From positions 62,001 to 126,000 of the forward strand of contig CAILMF010000081.1 of assembly GCA_903835235.1 (NCBI GenBank): 64,000 nucleotides of DNA, in the 5' to 3' direction. Both the position numbers and the translations under genes were made by a program. Below are positions 31,824 to 39,892 of the stretch, piece by piece. The notes beneath the pieces are model-generated. The model did no database searches, was not told the origin of the DNA, and was given only the letters and a program-made list of their open reading frames with translations. Source of the DNA: an uncultured Rhodospirillales bacterium (GTDB taxonomy: Bacteria > Pseudomonadota > Alphaproteobacteria > Acetobacterales > Acetobacteraceae). Numbering within the stretch: position 1 is the first letter of the stretch; each line of letters begins with the position of its first letter.

Positions 31824-32673
31824 CGCCTGCGGGGGAGATACCGCGGAGCGGGTTGATTGGGGCCGGGGTGGCAACTGCCGTTGGGCAGAACTACCAGGGG
31901 AAAAGCATCCAGCCCGGGCAGTTCCGCATGGCTTGATGTTGGCAGGCTTTCCGGCCCTTTCGCCAGACCAGCCAGCAGCGCTGGGCTGGCCGGGCACGCC
32001 AGTCTCCCATGGGCGCGGTGGCCCAGGCACGGCGGCTATTCCAGGTCGGGCCGGGTCAGCATGGCGCTTCTTCGCCTCTGTGCCCGCGCGCCGCGCACCG
32101 GCCGGGGCGACCTCTCGACGCTCTACGGTCGGCAGCCGGTAGCGCCGGGGTGGCTGATGTTCCGTGAGGGGCGAAGCAGCGCGAGGCTTTGAAGGGCAAG
32201 CGGGCGAAACCCTATGGCCGGGGCCTGTGACCATCGGGAGCGCAGCCCGGAGGTTGGCGGGGCGGGTGCTGGCCGAGCCGGCGCGCCGTTGCCGTGCCGC
32301 TGCTGCTTGATGACCTCTGCCACCGCCTCCGCGATCATGGGCAGGGGCAAGGCGGGGTAATGCGCCAAAGCGACCTCCCGTGCCGCCTCGGCCGCTGCAT
32401 CTGCGCTGCCCGAGGCCAGCGCGCCCGCCGCGGCCGACTGCATCGCGCGCAGCGAGAGGGGGTGCAGCCACGCGAGGGCGGCGGGTTGTGTATCGGGCAT
32501 GGCGGCAGCGTAGCCGACCGTGAAGAACATAGGAAGAACAACTAGCCTGCGACGCGAGCGATGCCCGTTGCACCCAGCCGGCGGAATGCCCCGGGAATGC
32601 CGGGGGCGCAAGTCGATCTGGGCGGTGGGATTGCAGAGGGGCCAGGGTGATGCCCTTAACCCGCTGAACCTGT
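31824..32673. other. Mostly gene-poor stretch before tRNA-Glu
   Basis: In 31824-32122 I see no gene, hairpin or promoter that I can support; short open frames here have no family features. From 32123 a possible small minus-strand gene begins (separate entry). 32501-32673 holds nothing recognisable. Confidence 0.6.
32123..32500 (-). CDS. Hypothetical small Ala-rich protein
   Basis: A 125-residue reading frame of unknown function. Residues 1-75 are helical and alanine-rich (AAAEAAREVALAHYP, MIAEAVAEVIKQQ) with third-position GC as in the neighbouring genes, somewhat like phasin-type small proteins. The last 50 residues are low complexity and less convincing. It is isolated between the chemoreceptor and the tRNA. 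It may be a chance open frame. Confidence 0.4.
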   Translation of the reverse strand: MPDTQPAALAWLHPLSLRAMQSAAAGALASGSADAAAEAAREVALAHYPALPLPMIAEAVAEVIKQQRHGNGAPARPAPAPPTSGLRSRWSQAPAIGFRPLALQSLALLRPSRNISHPGATGCRP

Positions 32674-32749
<76 letters not shown>

Positions 32750-33122
32750 ATGCCGAGGCAGGGCCGGGTCACTACACCGGGCGATGCCGCTCGTCCAGCC
32801 TCCGCCCCGCATTTTCTCGCAGATCGCCTGCCTGGCCCAACGCGCCCTGTGGCGGTGCCGCAGCGCCCGGGTGAAGCAGGCCGGCGCCCACTCCTCGGCC
32901 GCCTCTGCCGGGCTGCGGAAGGCGGCCACAACCGCCCCTCCCGGCGGTCGCTTGTCGCCTGGCCAGTTACGCCCCTGCAGCACCATCCGCGCACGCTGAA
33001 TCGGTGTGAGCAGATTTCTTGCTGTAGTTTCAATGGGTTGCAGAGCAGGAAATCCGATCTGATGATTCCATCGGAAAGGATATTGCTCTAGCGTAGCGCA
33101 AAACATGCTGGAGGAATCGCCC
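32750..33122. other. 373-base stretch upstream of a Bug receptor
   Basis: The left two-thirds hold no supported gene; a minus-strand open frame of about 83 codons (32735-32986) runs into the tRNA and was not accepted. The right third is repeat family B copy 2. A good ribosome site (GGAGGA) precedes the Bug start at 33123. Confidence 0.6.
33011..33090. repeat. Dispersed repeat family B, copy 2
   Basis: About 75 bases that align end to end, in the opposite orientation, with 51934-52003. Shared blocks include TTTCAATGGGTTGCAG, CTGATGATTCCATCGG and AAGGATATTGCTCTA. The same blocks recur at 27341 in the same orientation as here. It lies just before the start of the Bug receptor gene. Confidence 0.82.
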
Positions 33123-34088
33123 ATGCATCGCCGCCACCTGCTTGCCGCGCCGGCCCTGGTTCTGGCCGGCCAGACTGCCGCCCAGGAGACCTGGCCCGGC
33201 ACCCGCCCGGTCAAGGTCATCTATCCCGGCTCCCCGGGCAGCCCGGCGGATGTCTATGCCCGGTTGCTGTGCGAACACTTCGCCCGCGCCTTCGGCACGC
33301 CCTTCGTGCTGGAAAACCGCACCGGCGGCAGCGGCGCCATTGGCAGCGTGGTCGCGGCCAATGCACCGGCGGATGGCTATACGCTGCTGTTCACGCCCAA
33401 CAGCTTCCATGTCGTGGCGCCCATCGTCATCCGCAACATCGGCTTCGACCCGGTGCGCGCCTTCACCCCCATCGCCAACATCTACCGCTACGGCATGTTG
33501 CTGATCGCGGCCAACAAGGTGCCCGGCACCACCACCGCCGAGTTCGTCGCCTGGGCCAAGGCGCAGCCCGGGCCGCTCAACATGGCCAGCGTCGGCATCG
33601 GCAGCGTCGGGCATCTGCTGGTGGACCGGTTCCGCCGCCGCGCCGGCATTCCCATCGTCCACATCCCCTACCGGCAGAATGTCATGCTGAGCATCGTCAC
33701 CGGGGAATGCGACTTCATCATCGACAACATCGGCTCCTCCGGCCAGTTGATGCGCGAAGGCAAGGTGAAGCCGCTGGCGCTGACCGGGCCGGAGCGCAGC
33801 CCGCTGTTCCCGCATTTGCCACTGCTGTCCGAGGTTGGTTACCCCGGCTTCAATGAGGAGGTCTGGTTCGGCCTGTTTGCCCCCACCGGCACGCCGCGCG
33901 GCATTGTGGAAAAGCTGAATGCCGAGACCAACAAGTGGCTGGCCCAACCAGAAACGCTGCGCCGCTTCCAGCAGGGGGCGCATACCGGCGTGCCCGGCAC
34001 GCCCGAAGACCTGGCCCGCTTCTGGGCGGCGGACCGCGAGCATTGGGACCTGGTGGTGCGGGAGACCGGCATTACCGTGGAGAACTGA
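33123..34088 (+). CDS. Bug/TctC-family tripartite tricarboxylate receptor
   Basis: A 321-residue periplasmic binding protein with an N-terminal export signal (MHRRHLLAAPALVLAGQTAA). Family motifs are PGSPADVYARL, VLENRTGGSGAIGS and VHIPYRQN. The ATG at 33123 follows GGAGGA at a good distance. No TctA/TctB genes are adjacent and the ligand is unknown. It is transcribed alone. Confidence 0.92.
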   Translation: MHRRHLLAAPALVLAGQTAAQETWPGTRPVKVIYPGSPGSPADVYARLLCEHFARAFGTPFVLENRTGGSGAIGSVVAANAPADGYTLLFTPNSFHVVAPIVIRNIGFDPVRAFTPIANIYRYGMLLIAANKVPGTTTAEFVAWAKAQPGPLNMASVGIGSVGHLLVDRFRRRAGIPIVHIPYRQNVMLSIVTGECDFIIDNIGSSGQLMREGKVKPLALTGPERSPLFPHLPLLSEVGYPGFNEEVWFGLFAPTGTPRGIVEKLNAETNKWLAQPETLRRFQQGAHTGVPGTPEDLARFWAADREHWDLVVRETGITVEN

Positions 34089-34154
34089 GGCCCGGCCAGC
34101 ACCGGCGGTGGCGCCCCGTCTGCGGGTGACGCTGCCGCCGGTGGGGAGTTGGGT

Positions 34155-35735
34155 CTAGCTCCTGGTCGGCAGCGGCCCCGCCTTGCCGAACAGCCAGCCC
34201 TGGCCGTAGCCGATGCCCAGCTGCTGCATGGCCGAGCACTCGGCCTCGGTCTCGATCCGTTCGGCCACCACCTGGGCGCCGACATTGCGCGCCAGTTCCA
34301 CCATGGCCACCAGGAAGCCGCGGTCCTGGGCGCTGCGCATGGCGTGCTGCACGTACAGCCCGTCGATCTTCACGTAGTCCACCCTGAAGCTGCGCAGGTA
34401 GCGGAAGGCCGCGGCGCCGGCGCCGAAATCGTCGATGCACAGCGGCAGCTTCCGGGCCCGCAGCGCCTCCACGGTCGCGATCGCCTCCGCCTCATGCTCG
34501 ATCTCGGCGGTCTCGGTGATCTCCACCAGCAGCTTCGGCACCAGGCTCGGCTCGGCATCCAGCAGCGCCAGCAGACGTTCGCGGAAGGCCGGGGATTGCA
34601 GCGACAGGCCGGACAGATTGCAGGCGATCTGCGCGTCGGCGGTGCCGCGCGCGGCCTCGCACACCAGTTCCACCACCGCCCAGTCCAGCTCCTCGGAAAG
34701 CCCGACCGTCTCGGCGAAGGTGACGAACTCCTGCGCCTGCGCGGTCGGCACGCTGGCGCTTGGCGTCGGCCGCAGCAGTGCTTCGTAGTGGTGGACGCGG
34801 CGGTCCACCAGGCTGACAATGGGCTGGAAGGCCAGCTTGAAGCGTCGCTCGGCAATGGCCTTGCGCAGCGCCTCCGCCTTGGCGCAGGCCTCGGCGACGA
34901 AGCCCGCCAGCCCGCCGGCGAAGCCCTCGCGCTCCAGCGCCGCGCCGCCGCCCTCGGCAAAGCTGGCCAGGGCGTAGCGCAGTGCTCGGGTGGCCTGCAG
35001 CGGGGAAAGCCCGTCCTGCTCCAACGCCAGGCTGCGGCTGGAAACCGAACCGGCTTCCCCAGCCTCGGCCAGTACCGCTTCAAGCCGGGCGCCGATGGCG
35101 GCCAGGTCGGTGGCGGTGGAGGACAGTACGCCGTAGCGCCCGGCGGAAAGCTCGCTGGCCAGGCTCTCGCCGCTGGCTTCGGTCAGGGCGGCGCCCAGCC
35201 GCGCCGCCAGTTCCGGCTTCGGCGTGATCGGCCCGTGTGGGCCCGAAAGTTCCAGCAGGCCGAGCGAGGCGCCCGCGCCGGCCTGGCGCAGCCTGGCTTC
35301 GGCCGCCTGGGGCAGGCTGCCGCTTTCGGCCCGATTGTTCATGTTGGCAACCGGCATCGCGGAAACCGTCAGGCAGAAGCTGGTGCCCTCCGGCTGCGGC
35401 AGTGCCAGCCCGGCCACCGCCACCGGTGTGGCGGTGCGGTCCGCCAGGCGGAAGCTGCACGGCGCCAGCCGCCCGCGCGCGCCAAGCAGGGCGAAGGCGG
35501 TGGTGAAGCCATCACGCTCGGCGCTGGCGAACAGCTCCGCGGCGTGGCGGCCGACCCAGGCCTCCGGCGCTTCGCCGAAGCGGTGCTGAAAGGTGCCGGC
35601 GGCGAACTGGATGGTGCCGCTGGCATCGGTTTCCAGCAGCAGTTCCGCGGCGGTGAAGGCAAAGGCCAGGAAGCGCTCCCGGTCCGCCACGCGCCGCAAT
35701 GGGTTCGGCGCCGTTGTCTTGAAACTGCCCTGCAT
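34155..35735 (-). CDS. EAL-domain cyclic-di-GMP phosphodiesterase, with PAS-like N terminus
   Basis: A 526-residue soluble protein. Residues about 21-128 resemble a PAS sensor (LLLETDASGTIQFAAG). From about 285 an EAL domain follows: HHYEALLRP, CNLSGLSL (metal Asn), VEITETAEIEHE (Glu), CIDDFGAG, VKIDGLYV (Lys) and VAERIETEAEC (catalytic Glu), so all catalytic positions appear present. It should hydrolyse c-di-GMP. No GGDEF motif is visible in the middle part. The ATG at 35735 was chosen because the reading frame upstream is proline/arginine-rich. Confidence 0.88.
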   Translation of the reverse strand: MQGSFKTTAPNPLRRVADRERFLAFAFTAAELLLETDASGTIQFAAGTFQHRFGEAPEAWVGRHAAELFASAERDGFTTAFALLGARGRLAPCSFRLADRTATPVAVAGLALPQPEGTSFCLTVSAMPVANMNNRAESGSLPQAAEARLRQAGAGASLGLLELSGPHGPITPKPELAARLGAALTEASGESLASELSAGRYGVLSSTATDLAAIGARLEAVLAEAGEAGSVSSRSLALEQDGLSPLQATRALRYALASFAEGGGAALEREGFAGGLAGFVAEACAKAEALRKAIAERRFKLAFQPIVSLVDRRVHHYEALLRPTPSASVPTAQAQEFVTFAETVGLSEELDWAVVELVCEAARGTADAQIACNLSGLSLQSPAFRERLLALLDAEPSLVPKLLVEITETAEIEHEAEAIATVEALRARKLPLCIDDFGAGAAAFRYLRSFRVDYVKIDGLYVQHAMRSAQDRGFLVAMVELARNVGAQVVAERIETEAECSAMQQLGIGYGQGWLFGKAGPLPTRS

Positions 35736-35800
35736 GACGCCCTGTTCCCGGCCGGGCCACAACCTGCACCGGCCGGGTTAGCGCAGCCTTAAGCCGGTGC

Positions 35801-36331
35801 TCAGGCCGCCAGGGCGGCTTCGCCATCCAGGGTTGCCGCAGTGGCATGGACAACGGCGGCAATCCGCACCGCGGCCTGCACGGCTTCCTTGGAAACGCCG
35901 TGCTGCAGCAGTGTCTTCTCGTGGCTTTCCATGCACATGCCGCAGCCATTGATGGCTGAAACCGCAAGCGACCACAGTTCGAAATCCACCTTCTCGACGC
36001 CCGGCTTGGCCATGATGTTCATCCGCAGCCTGGCCGGCATTTGGGCGTAGTCGCCGGCCACCAGGTGGGTGAAGCGGTAGTAGATGTTGTTCATGCCCAT
36101 GACGCTGGCGGCGGCCTTGGCGGCGGTAAGCGCCTCGGGCGCAAGCTGCGGGCCGAACTCGGCCACGATGGCGCGGATCACCTGCGGGTTGCGGCTGGCC
36201 AGCGCCGAGACCACGAAGGTGCCGGCGCGCTGCTGCTCGGTCAGGAGGGTTTCGGCCGCCAGGCTGCCGAGGTTCAGCTTCTGGTCCTTGGCATAGTCCG
36301 GCAGCGCATTGCGCAGGGCTTCGAGCGACAT
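35801..36331 (-). CDS. ahpD: Alkyl hydroperoxidase AhpD
   Basis: A 176-residue AhpD. The catalytic set E118, C130, C133 and H137 ([20 protein letters not shown]) has the same numbering as I recall for the mycobacterial enzyme. AhpD passes electrons from a lipoylated carrier to AhpC. It is 93 bases downstream of ahpC on the same strand, so they probably form one unit. Confidence 0.95.
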   Translation of the reverse strand: MSLEALRNALPDYAKDQKLNLGSLAAETLLTEQQRAGTFVVSALASRNPQVIRAIVAEFGPQLAPEALTAAKAAASVMGMNNIYYRFTHLVAGDYAQMPARLRMNIMAKPGVEKVDFELWSLAVSAINGCGMCMESHEKTLLQHGVSKEAVQAAVRIAAVVHATAATLDGEAALAA

Positions 36332-36424
36332 GGGGAGGCTCCTTCAATGCCCTTCCCAGCGACAGGGAAGGGTAGGCTCAGAACCCTCCCCCGCGCGCGG
36401 GGGAGGGTAGGGTGGGGCTAGGAC

Positions 36425-36997
36425 TCAGGCGGCCTCGAACAGCTTCGCGGCGTCCAGCGTCTGCTTGCCCTTCTCCCAGTTGCAGGGGCACAGCTCGTCG
36501 GTCTGCAACGCGTCCAGCACGCGCAGCACTTCGGCCGGGTTGCGGCCTACGTTCAGCCCATTGACCGAGGCCCACTGGATGGTGCCGTCGGGGTCGACGA
36601 TGAAGGTGGCGCGCAGCGGCACGCCTTCCTGCTTGTCCAGGATGCCCAGCGCGGCGGAGAGCTCGCGCTTGATGTCCGCCAGCATCGGGATCGGCAGATT
36701 GCGGATGTCGTCGTTGTGGACGCGCCAGTTCAGGTGGACGAACTCGCTATCCGTGCTGACGCCATAGACCACCGCATCGCGGTCGCCGAACTCGCCGGCC
36801 AGCTTGCCGAAAGCAGCGATCTCGGTCGGGCAGACGAACGTAAAGTCTTTCGGCCAGAAGAACACGATCTTCCACTTGCCGGCATCGCTGGCCGAGGAGA
36901 TCTCGGTGAAGGACTTGCCGGGGCCGCCCAGGCCCTCGTCGCCGCCCTTGACGGCGGTGAGGTTGAAGGCCGGGAACGTGTCGCCAACGGTGAGCAT
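36425..36997 (-). CDS. ahpC: Peroxiredoxin AhpC
   Basis: A 190-residue 2-Cys peroxiredoxin. The peroxidatic cysteine is C56 (FTFVCPTEI), and the C terminus has two cysteines, C170 and C172 (ELCPCNW), a pattern typical of AhpC proteins reduced by AhpD rather than AhpF. It removes peroxides. The promoter region carries a 25-base element shared with the rubrerythrin promoter (entry at 37057), and a hairpin involving its ribosome site (entry at 37004). Confidence 0.96.
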   Translation of the reverse strand: MLTVGDTFPAFNLTAVKGGDEGLGGPGKSFTEISSASDAGKWKIVFFWPKDFTFVCPTEIAAFGKLAGEFGDRDAVVYGVSTDSEFVHLNWRVHNDDIRNLPIPMLADIKRELSAALGILDKQEGVPLRATFIVDPDGTIQWASVNGLNVGRNPAEVLRVLDALQTDELCPCNWEKGKQTLDAAKLFEAA

Positions 36998-37003
36998 GCT
37001 GCT

Positions 37004-37062
37004 GATATCCCCTGTGTTTCGGTGGCGGGCGGCGTCGTGCCGTCCGTCGCTTGGGGGATATC
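37004..37062 (-). promoter_or_regulatory. Inverted repeat in ahpC leader covering the ribosome site
   Basis: GATATCCCC at 37004-37012 is repeated inverted as GGGGATATC at 37054-37062. In the message the proximal arm contains the AGGGG ribosome site of ahpC, 7-10 bases before the ATG. The distal arm overlaps the proposed -10 box, so the arm may be outside the transcript; in that case it is only a DNA repeat. Confidence 0.35.
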
Positions 37063-37111
37063 GCGCTGGCGGGACTTTCGATCCAACGAATAATTTTTCC
37101 ATTTTTGATCG
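37057..37111 (-). promoter_or_regulatory. Candidate OxyR-type box and promoter of ahpCD
   Basis: Read on the minus strand: a 25-base box at 37111-37087 (begins CGATCAAAAATGG, ends AAAAATTATTCG), then TTGGAT at 37086-37081 (-35-like) and, after 18 bases, GATATC at 37062-37057 (-10-like). The same layout occurs before the rubrerythrin gene with the box 92 instead of 90 bases from the start codon. Use by OxyR is inferred from the neighbouring oxyR gene. Confidence 0.6.
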
Positions 37112-37135
37112 TCTGGACCGATGGTCGCGGGCATG

Positions 37136-37166
37136 AAAAAGGCCGGCCCCATTGCCAGGGCCAGCC
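37136..37166 (-). terminator. Rho-independent terminator (minus strand)
   Basis: On the minus strand GGCTGGCCC and GGGCCGGCC form a 9-base stem (one G-T pair) followed by TTTTT. It lies downstream of the DUF3501 gene and upstream of the ahpC promoter, so it should insulate the two operons. Apart from this, the next hairpin and the ahpC promoter, 36998-37332 holds no gene. Confidence 0.7.
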
Positions 37167-37302
37167 TGCCCAATCCTTCCGGCACGAGGTCGCCCTGGTG
37201 CCGAACGGCGCCCACCGGTCGTGCGTCCCGCGCGCCTTCAGCGCGACCCGGCGTAAGCCAAGGCGGCGGATGCCGCCGCCCGGCGACTGAGGGCCCAGAA
37301 AC

Positions 37303-37337
37303 CCTGATTACCGCGGTAGCAGACCGCGGTAATCAGG
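37303..37337 (-). terminator. Perfect 15-base hairpin overlapping the DUF3501 stop codon
   Basis: CCTGATTACCGCGGT (37303-37317) and its exact inverse (37323-37337) enclose a 5-base loop. The TGA stop of the DUF3501 gene lies inside the stem. On the minus strand the hairpin is followed by GTTTCT, so it may be a weak terminator or protect the 3' end. Confidence 0.6.
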
Positions 37338-37920
37338 CGAAGTCTGTCGCCAATGCCGCCCGCACGGCTTCCGGCACAATCGCCATATGGCCGTAATTCG
37401 GGTGGGTCAGCCCCAGCACCACCTCGGCGCCCGGGGTGCGGAAGCGGGCGACCTGTTCAGGCGTGAACTTGAAGTGGACGAACTGGACGCTGCTGGCCTT
37501 GCCATCGGCGCTGGTGCGGTCCTGGTCGGCCTCCGGCACCGCCGGCACCACTTCGCCGAAGACGCGGATGAAGGCGGTATCCTCGATGCCGCCCAGCCGC
37601 CCCAGCACGTTCTTGCGGCGGATCGGGTCATCAATCTCGATCATGAAGGTGGCCACCAACTCGTCGCCCTGCGGCACGAGGGGGTTGTACGCCATCAGTT
37701 CATCCGGGATCTGCGCCGGGCCGCCATTCTCGATCCAGCACATCTCCTGGATCTGGTGGCGCATGGTCTCCCAGCTCTCGAAGTAGAAGGTGACGTGCGG
37801 CCCCACCTCGATCCGGCGGTTGCGCTTCACGGCGGTCAGCCGGCGGCGTTCCTCCAGGCGCTTCTTCGCCCAGGTGTCGCGCGGCAGGATGTCTTCGGCG
37901 GTGATCTCGCGGCGGTTCAT
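37333..37920 (-). CDS. DUF3501 family protein
   Basis: A 195-residue protein of the DUF3501 family: KRLEERRRLTAVKRNRRIEVG, FYFESWETMRHQIQEMCWIE and GDELVATFMIEID. The function is unknown. It lies 3 bases after a two-cluster Fe-S protein gene and in the same operon as a rubrerythrin, an association known for this family; a role in electron supply to the rubrerythrin is inferred. Confidence 0.9.
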   Translation of the reverse strand: MNRREITAEDILPRDTWAKKRLEERRRLTAVKRNRRIEVGPHVTFYFESWETMRHQIQEMCWIENGGPAQIPDELMAYNPLVPQGDELVATFMIEIDDPIRRKNVLGRLGGIEDTAFIRVFGEVVPAVPEADQDRTSADGKASSVQFVHFKFTPEQVARFRTPGAEVVLGLTHPNYGHMAIVPEAVRAALATDFA

Positions 37921-37923
37921 GTC

Positions 37924-39261
37924 TCAGCCCTCCAAACCATAGGCGCGGGCGATCAGCTGGATAGGATGGGAAACCAGCTGCGGCGCCGCGCCGTTCCCCA
38001 ATCTGTCCACGCCCTGGTGAATGTGAAGCCCCGCCAGCGGACATTCGCTGGCCATCCAACCCTTGCCGGCCTGCGCCACGTTGCGCGCCACCGGCTTGCC
38101 GACCTTCAGCGCCACCTCGAAGTTTTCCTTCTTGTAGCCCCAGCTGCCGCCATGGCCGGAACAACGCTCGATGACGTTGAGGTCGATCTCGGGGATCAAC
38201 TTCAGCATCTCGGCGCCCTTCTGGCCGAAATTCTGCGCCCGGCTATGGCAGGCGATGTGGATCGAGACGCCGCCCTCCACCGGCTGCATCCCCGGCGCCA
38301 CGCCTTCCTTGCGGGCGATGTCGACGATGTATTCGCTGAGGTCGAAGGTCGCCTTGGCCAGCTTCGCCACCGCGGCATTCTCAGGCACGATCAAGGGCCA
38401 TTCGAACTTCAGCATCAGCGCGCAGGAGGGGACGAGCGCGATCACGTCCCAGCCGGCATCGACCCACTTGTTCAGTTCCTGCGCCACCTTGTCGGCGCTG
38501 GCGGCCACGGCGGGGATGTCGCCCGCCTCCAGCAGCGGCATGCCGCAACAACCGGGGTGCACCACCTGGGTCTCAACGCCGTTCTTCGCCAGCACGGCGC
38601 GGGCGGCCATGCCCACTTCCGGTTCATTGAAGTTGCCGAAGCAGGTGGCGTAGATCACTGCGCGGCGGCCGAAGCCGGGCGCGGCCTCGTTCACGGTCGG
38701 CGCATTGGCATGGGCCTGCAGCACGAAGGACTGGCCGGTGTACTTTGGCAGTTCGGCGTCACGGTGCAGGCCGGTCAGCTTCTCCACCAGCGGCCGCAGT
38801 GGAGAGCCGACTTCGGTCGCGAAATTCGCCACCGCCGGCGCAAAGCTGGCCAGCAGCCCGTTGCGGTCGGTCTTGGCCAGCTGCGCATCCACGAAGGGCA
38901 CGCCGTGCTTCTTCGCCTCAACCGCGCGGTAGCGCAGCATCAAATGCGGGAAGTCCAGGTTGAAGCTGTGCGGCGGCACGTAGGGGCACTTGGTCAGGAA
39001 GCACATGTCGCAGAGCGTGCAGGCCTCCACGATCGGCTTGAAATCCTTGCTGTCCACGCTGTCCAGCTCGCCGGTCTTGCTCTCATCCACCAGGTCGAAC
39101 AGCCGCGGAAAACTGTCGCACAGGTTGAAGCAGCGGCGGCAGCCGTGGCAGATGTCCAGCACGCGCCGCATCTCGGCGTCCAGCTTGGCCTCGTCGTAGA
39201 AATCCTCGTCGCGCCAGGCGATGGGGTGACGGGTCGGTGCTTCCAGGCTGCCTTCACGCAT
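37924..39261 (-). CDS. GlpC/HdrB-like (Fe-S)-binding oxidoreductase subunit
   Basis: A 445-residue protein. Two [4Fe-4S] ferredoxin-like motifs, CHGCRRCFNLCDSFP and CTLCDMCFLTKCP, are at about residues 39-100. Two HdrB-type cysteine regions follow: HPGCCGMPLLEAGD and the degenerate CSGHGGSWG, where a normal second copy would read CCG. Such proteins pass electrons between flavoproteins, quinones or thiols. The ATG at 39261 was chosen from two nearby starts. It is between rubrerythrin (86 bases upstream) and DUF3501, the expected electron route to peroxide reduction. Confidence 0.88.
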   Translation of the reverse strand: MREGSLEAPTRHPIAWRDEDFYDEAKLDAEMRRVLDICHGCRRCFNLCDSFPRLFDLVDESKTGELDSVDSKDFKPIVEACTLCDMCFLTKCPYVPPHSFNLDFPHLMLRYRAVEAKKHGVPFVDAQLAKTDRNGLLASFAPAVANFATEVGSPLRPLVEKLTGLHRDAELPKYTGQSFVLQAHANAPTVNEAAPGFGRRAVIYATCFGNFNEPEVGMAARAVLAKNGVETQVVHPGCCGMPLLEAGDIPAVAASADKVAQELNKWVDAGWDVIALVPSCALMLKFEWPLIVPENAAVAKLAKATFDLSEYIVDIARKEGVAPGMQPVEGGVSIHIACHSRAQNFGQKGAEMLKLIPEIDLNVIERCSGHGGSWGYKKENFEVALKVGKPVARNVAQAGKGWMASECPLAGLHIHQGVDRLGNGAAPQLVSHPIQLIARAYGLEG

Positions 39262-39347
39262 CGTCGAAATCTTCCCTGATCCACGCACTAAAAAGGGGAC
39301 GGGATCGCTCCCATCCCCCTTCGGTAGCTATCCCGCAGGACGGCTGC

Positions 39348-39767
39348 TTACTTCAGCTCGTCCAGGGCGCGCTGGAAGCGGCCGGCGTGGCTGCGCTCGG
39401 CCTTGGCCAGCGTCTCCATCCACTCGGCGATTTCCTCGAAGCCTTCTTCGCGCGCAGTGCGGGCCATGCCCGGGTACATGTCGGTGTACTCGTGCGTTTC
39501 GCCGGCCACGGCGGCCTTCAGGTTGTCGCCGGTCTTGCCGATCGGCAGGCCGGTCGCCGGGTCGCCGACGGCTTCCAGGAATTCCAGGTGGCCATGGGCG
39601 TGGCCGGTCTCGCCTTCCGCGGTGGAGCGGAACACGGCGGCCACGTCGTTGTAGCCCTCAACGTCGGCCTTCTGCGCGAAGTACAGGTAGCGGCGGTTGG
39701 CCTGGCTTTCGCCGGCGAACGCGGCCTTCAGGTTCTCTTCGGTCTTGCTGCCCTTGAGCGCTGCCAT
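39348..39767 (-). CDS. Rubrerythrin, short form without rubredoxin domain
   Basis: A 139-residue ferritin-like di-iron protein. Ligand-type residues are E20 ([12 protein letters not shown]), E53 and H56 ([10 protein letters not shown]), then GETHEY and ERSHAGRF. The C-terminal rubredoxin domain of classical rubrerythrins is missing, so electrons must come from elsewhere, probably the Fe-S protein encoded next. It reduces peroxide. A strong ribosome site (AGGAGGGG) precedes the ATG. It is divergent from oxyR. Confidence 0.93.
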   Translation of the reverse strand: MAALKGSKTEENLKAAFAGESQANRRYLYFAQKADVEGYNDVAAVFRSTAEGETGHAHGHLEFLEAVGDPATGLPIGKTGDNLKAAVAGETHEYTDMYPGMARTAREEGFEEIAEWMETLAKAERSHAGRFQRALDELK

Positions 39768-39828
39768 GATGCCCCTCCTGGTGGCTGTGGAATGACCGGC
39801 AGGCAATGGAACCCTGCCATGGTTGCGG

Positions 39829-39883
39829 GGTATGGCATGCTGCCCCGGGGCCGACTAATGAATAGTTTTTGCCGTTTCCATCG
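39829..39883 (-). promoter_or_regulatory. Candidate OxyR-type box and promoter of the rubrerythrin operon (and oxyR)
   Basis: On the minus strand, the box at 39883-39859 (begins CGATGGAAACGG, ends AAAAACTATTCA) matches the ahpC box in 19 of 25 positions. It is followed by TTAGTC (39858-39853) and, 18 bases on, CATACC (39834-39829). GC-ATA-CCC around the -10 sits at exactly the same offset as at ahpC. The box ends only 10 bases before the oxyR ATG on the other strand, a position expected for autorepression. Confidence 0.6.
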
Positions 39884-39892
39884 AAGGCTTCG

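Noticed and set aside
31857-32192. Plus-strand open frame after the chemoreceptor gene
   Set aside because: No ribosome site, no family features, Gly/Arg/Pro-rich composition typical of non-coding GC-rich DNA.
37170-37300. Possible small gene between two hairpins upstream of ahpC
   Set aside because: No open frame with a start and ribosome site fits between the hairpins.
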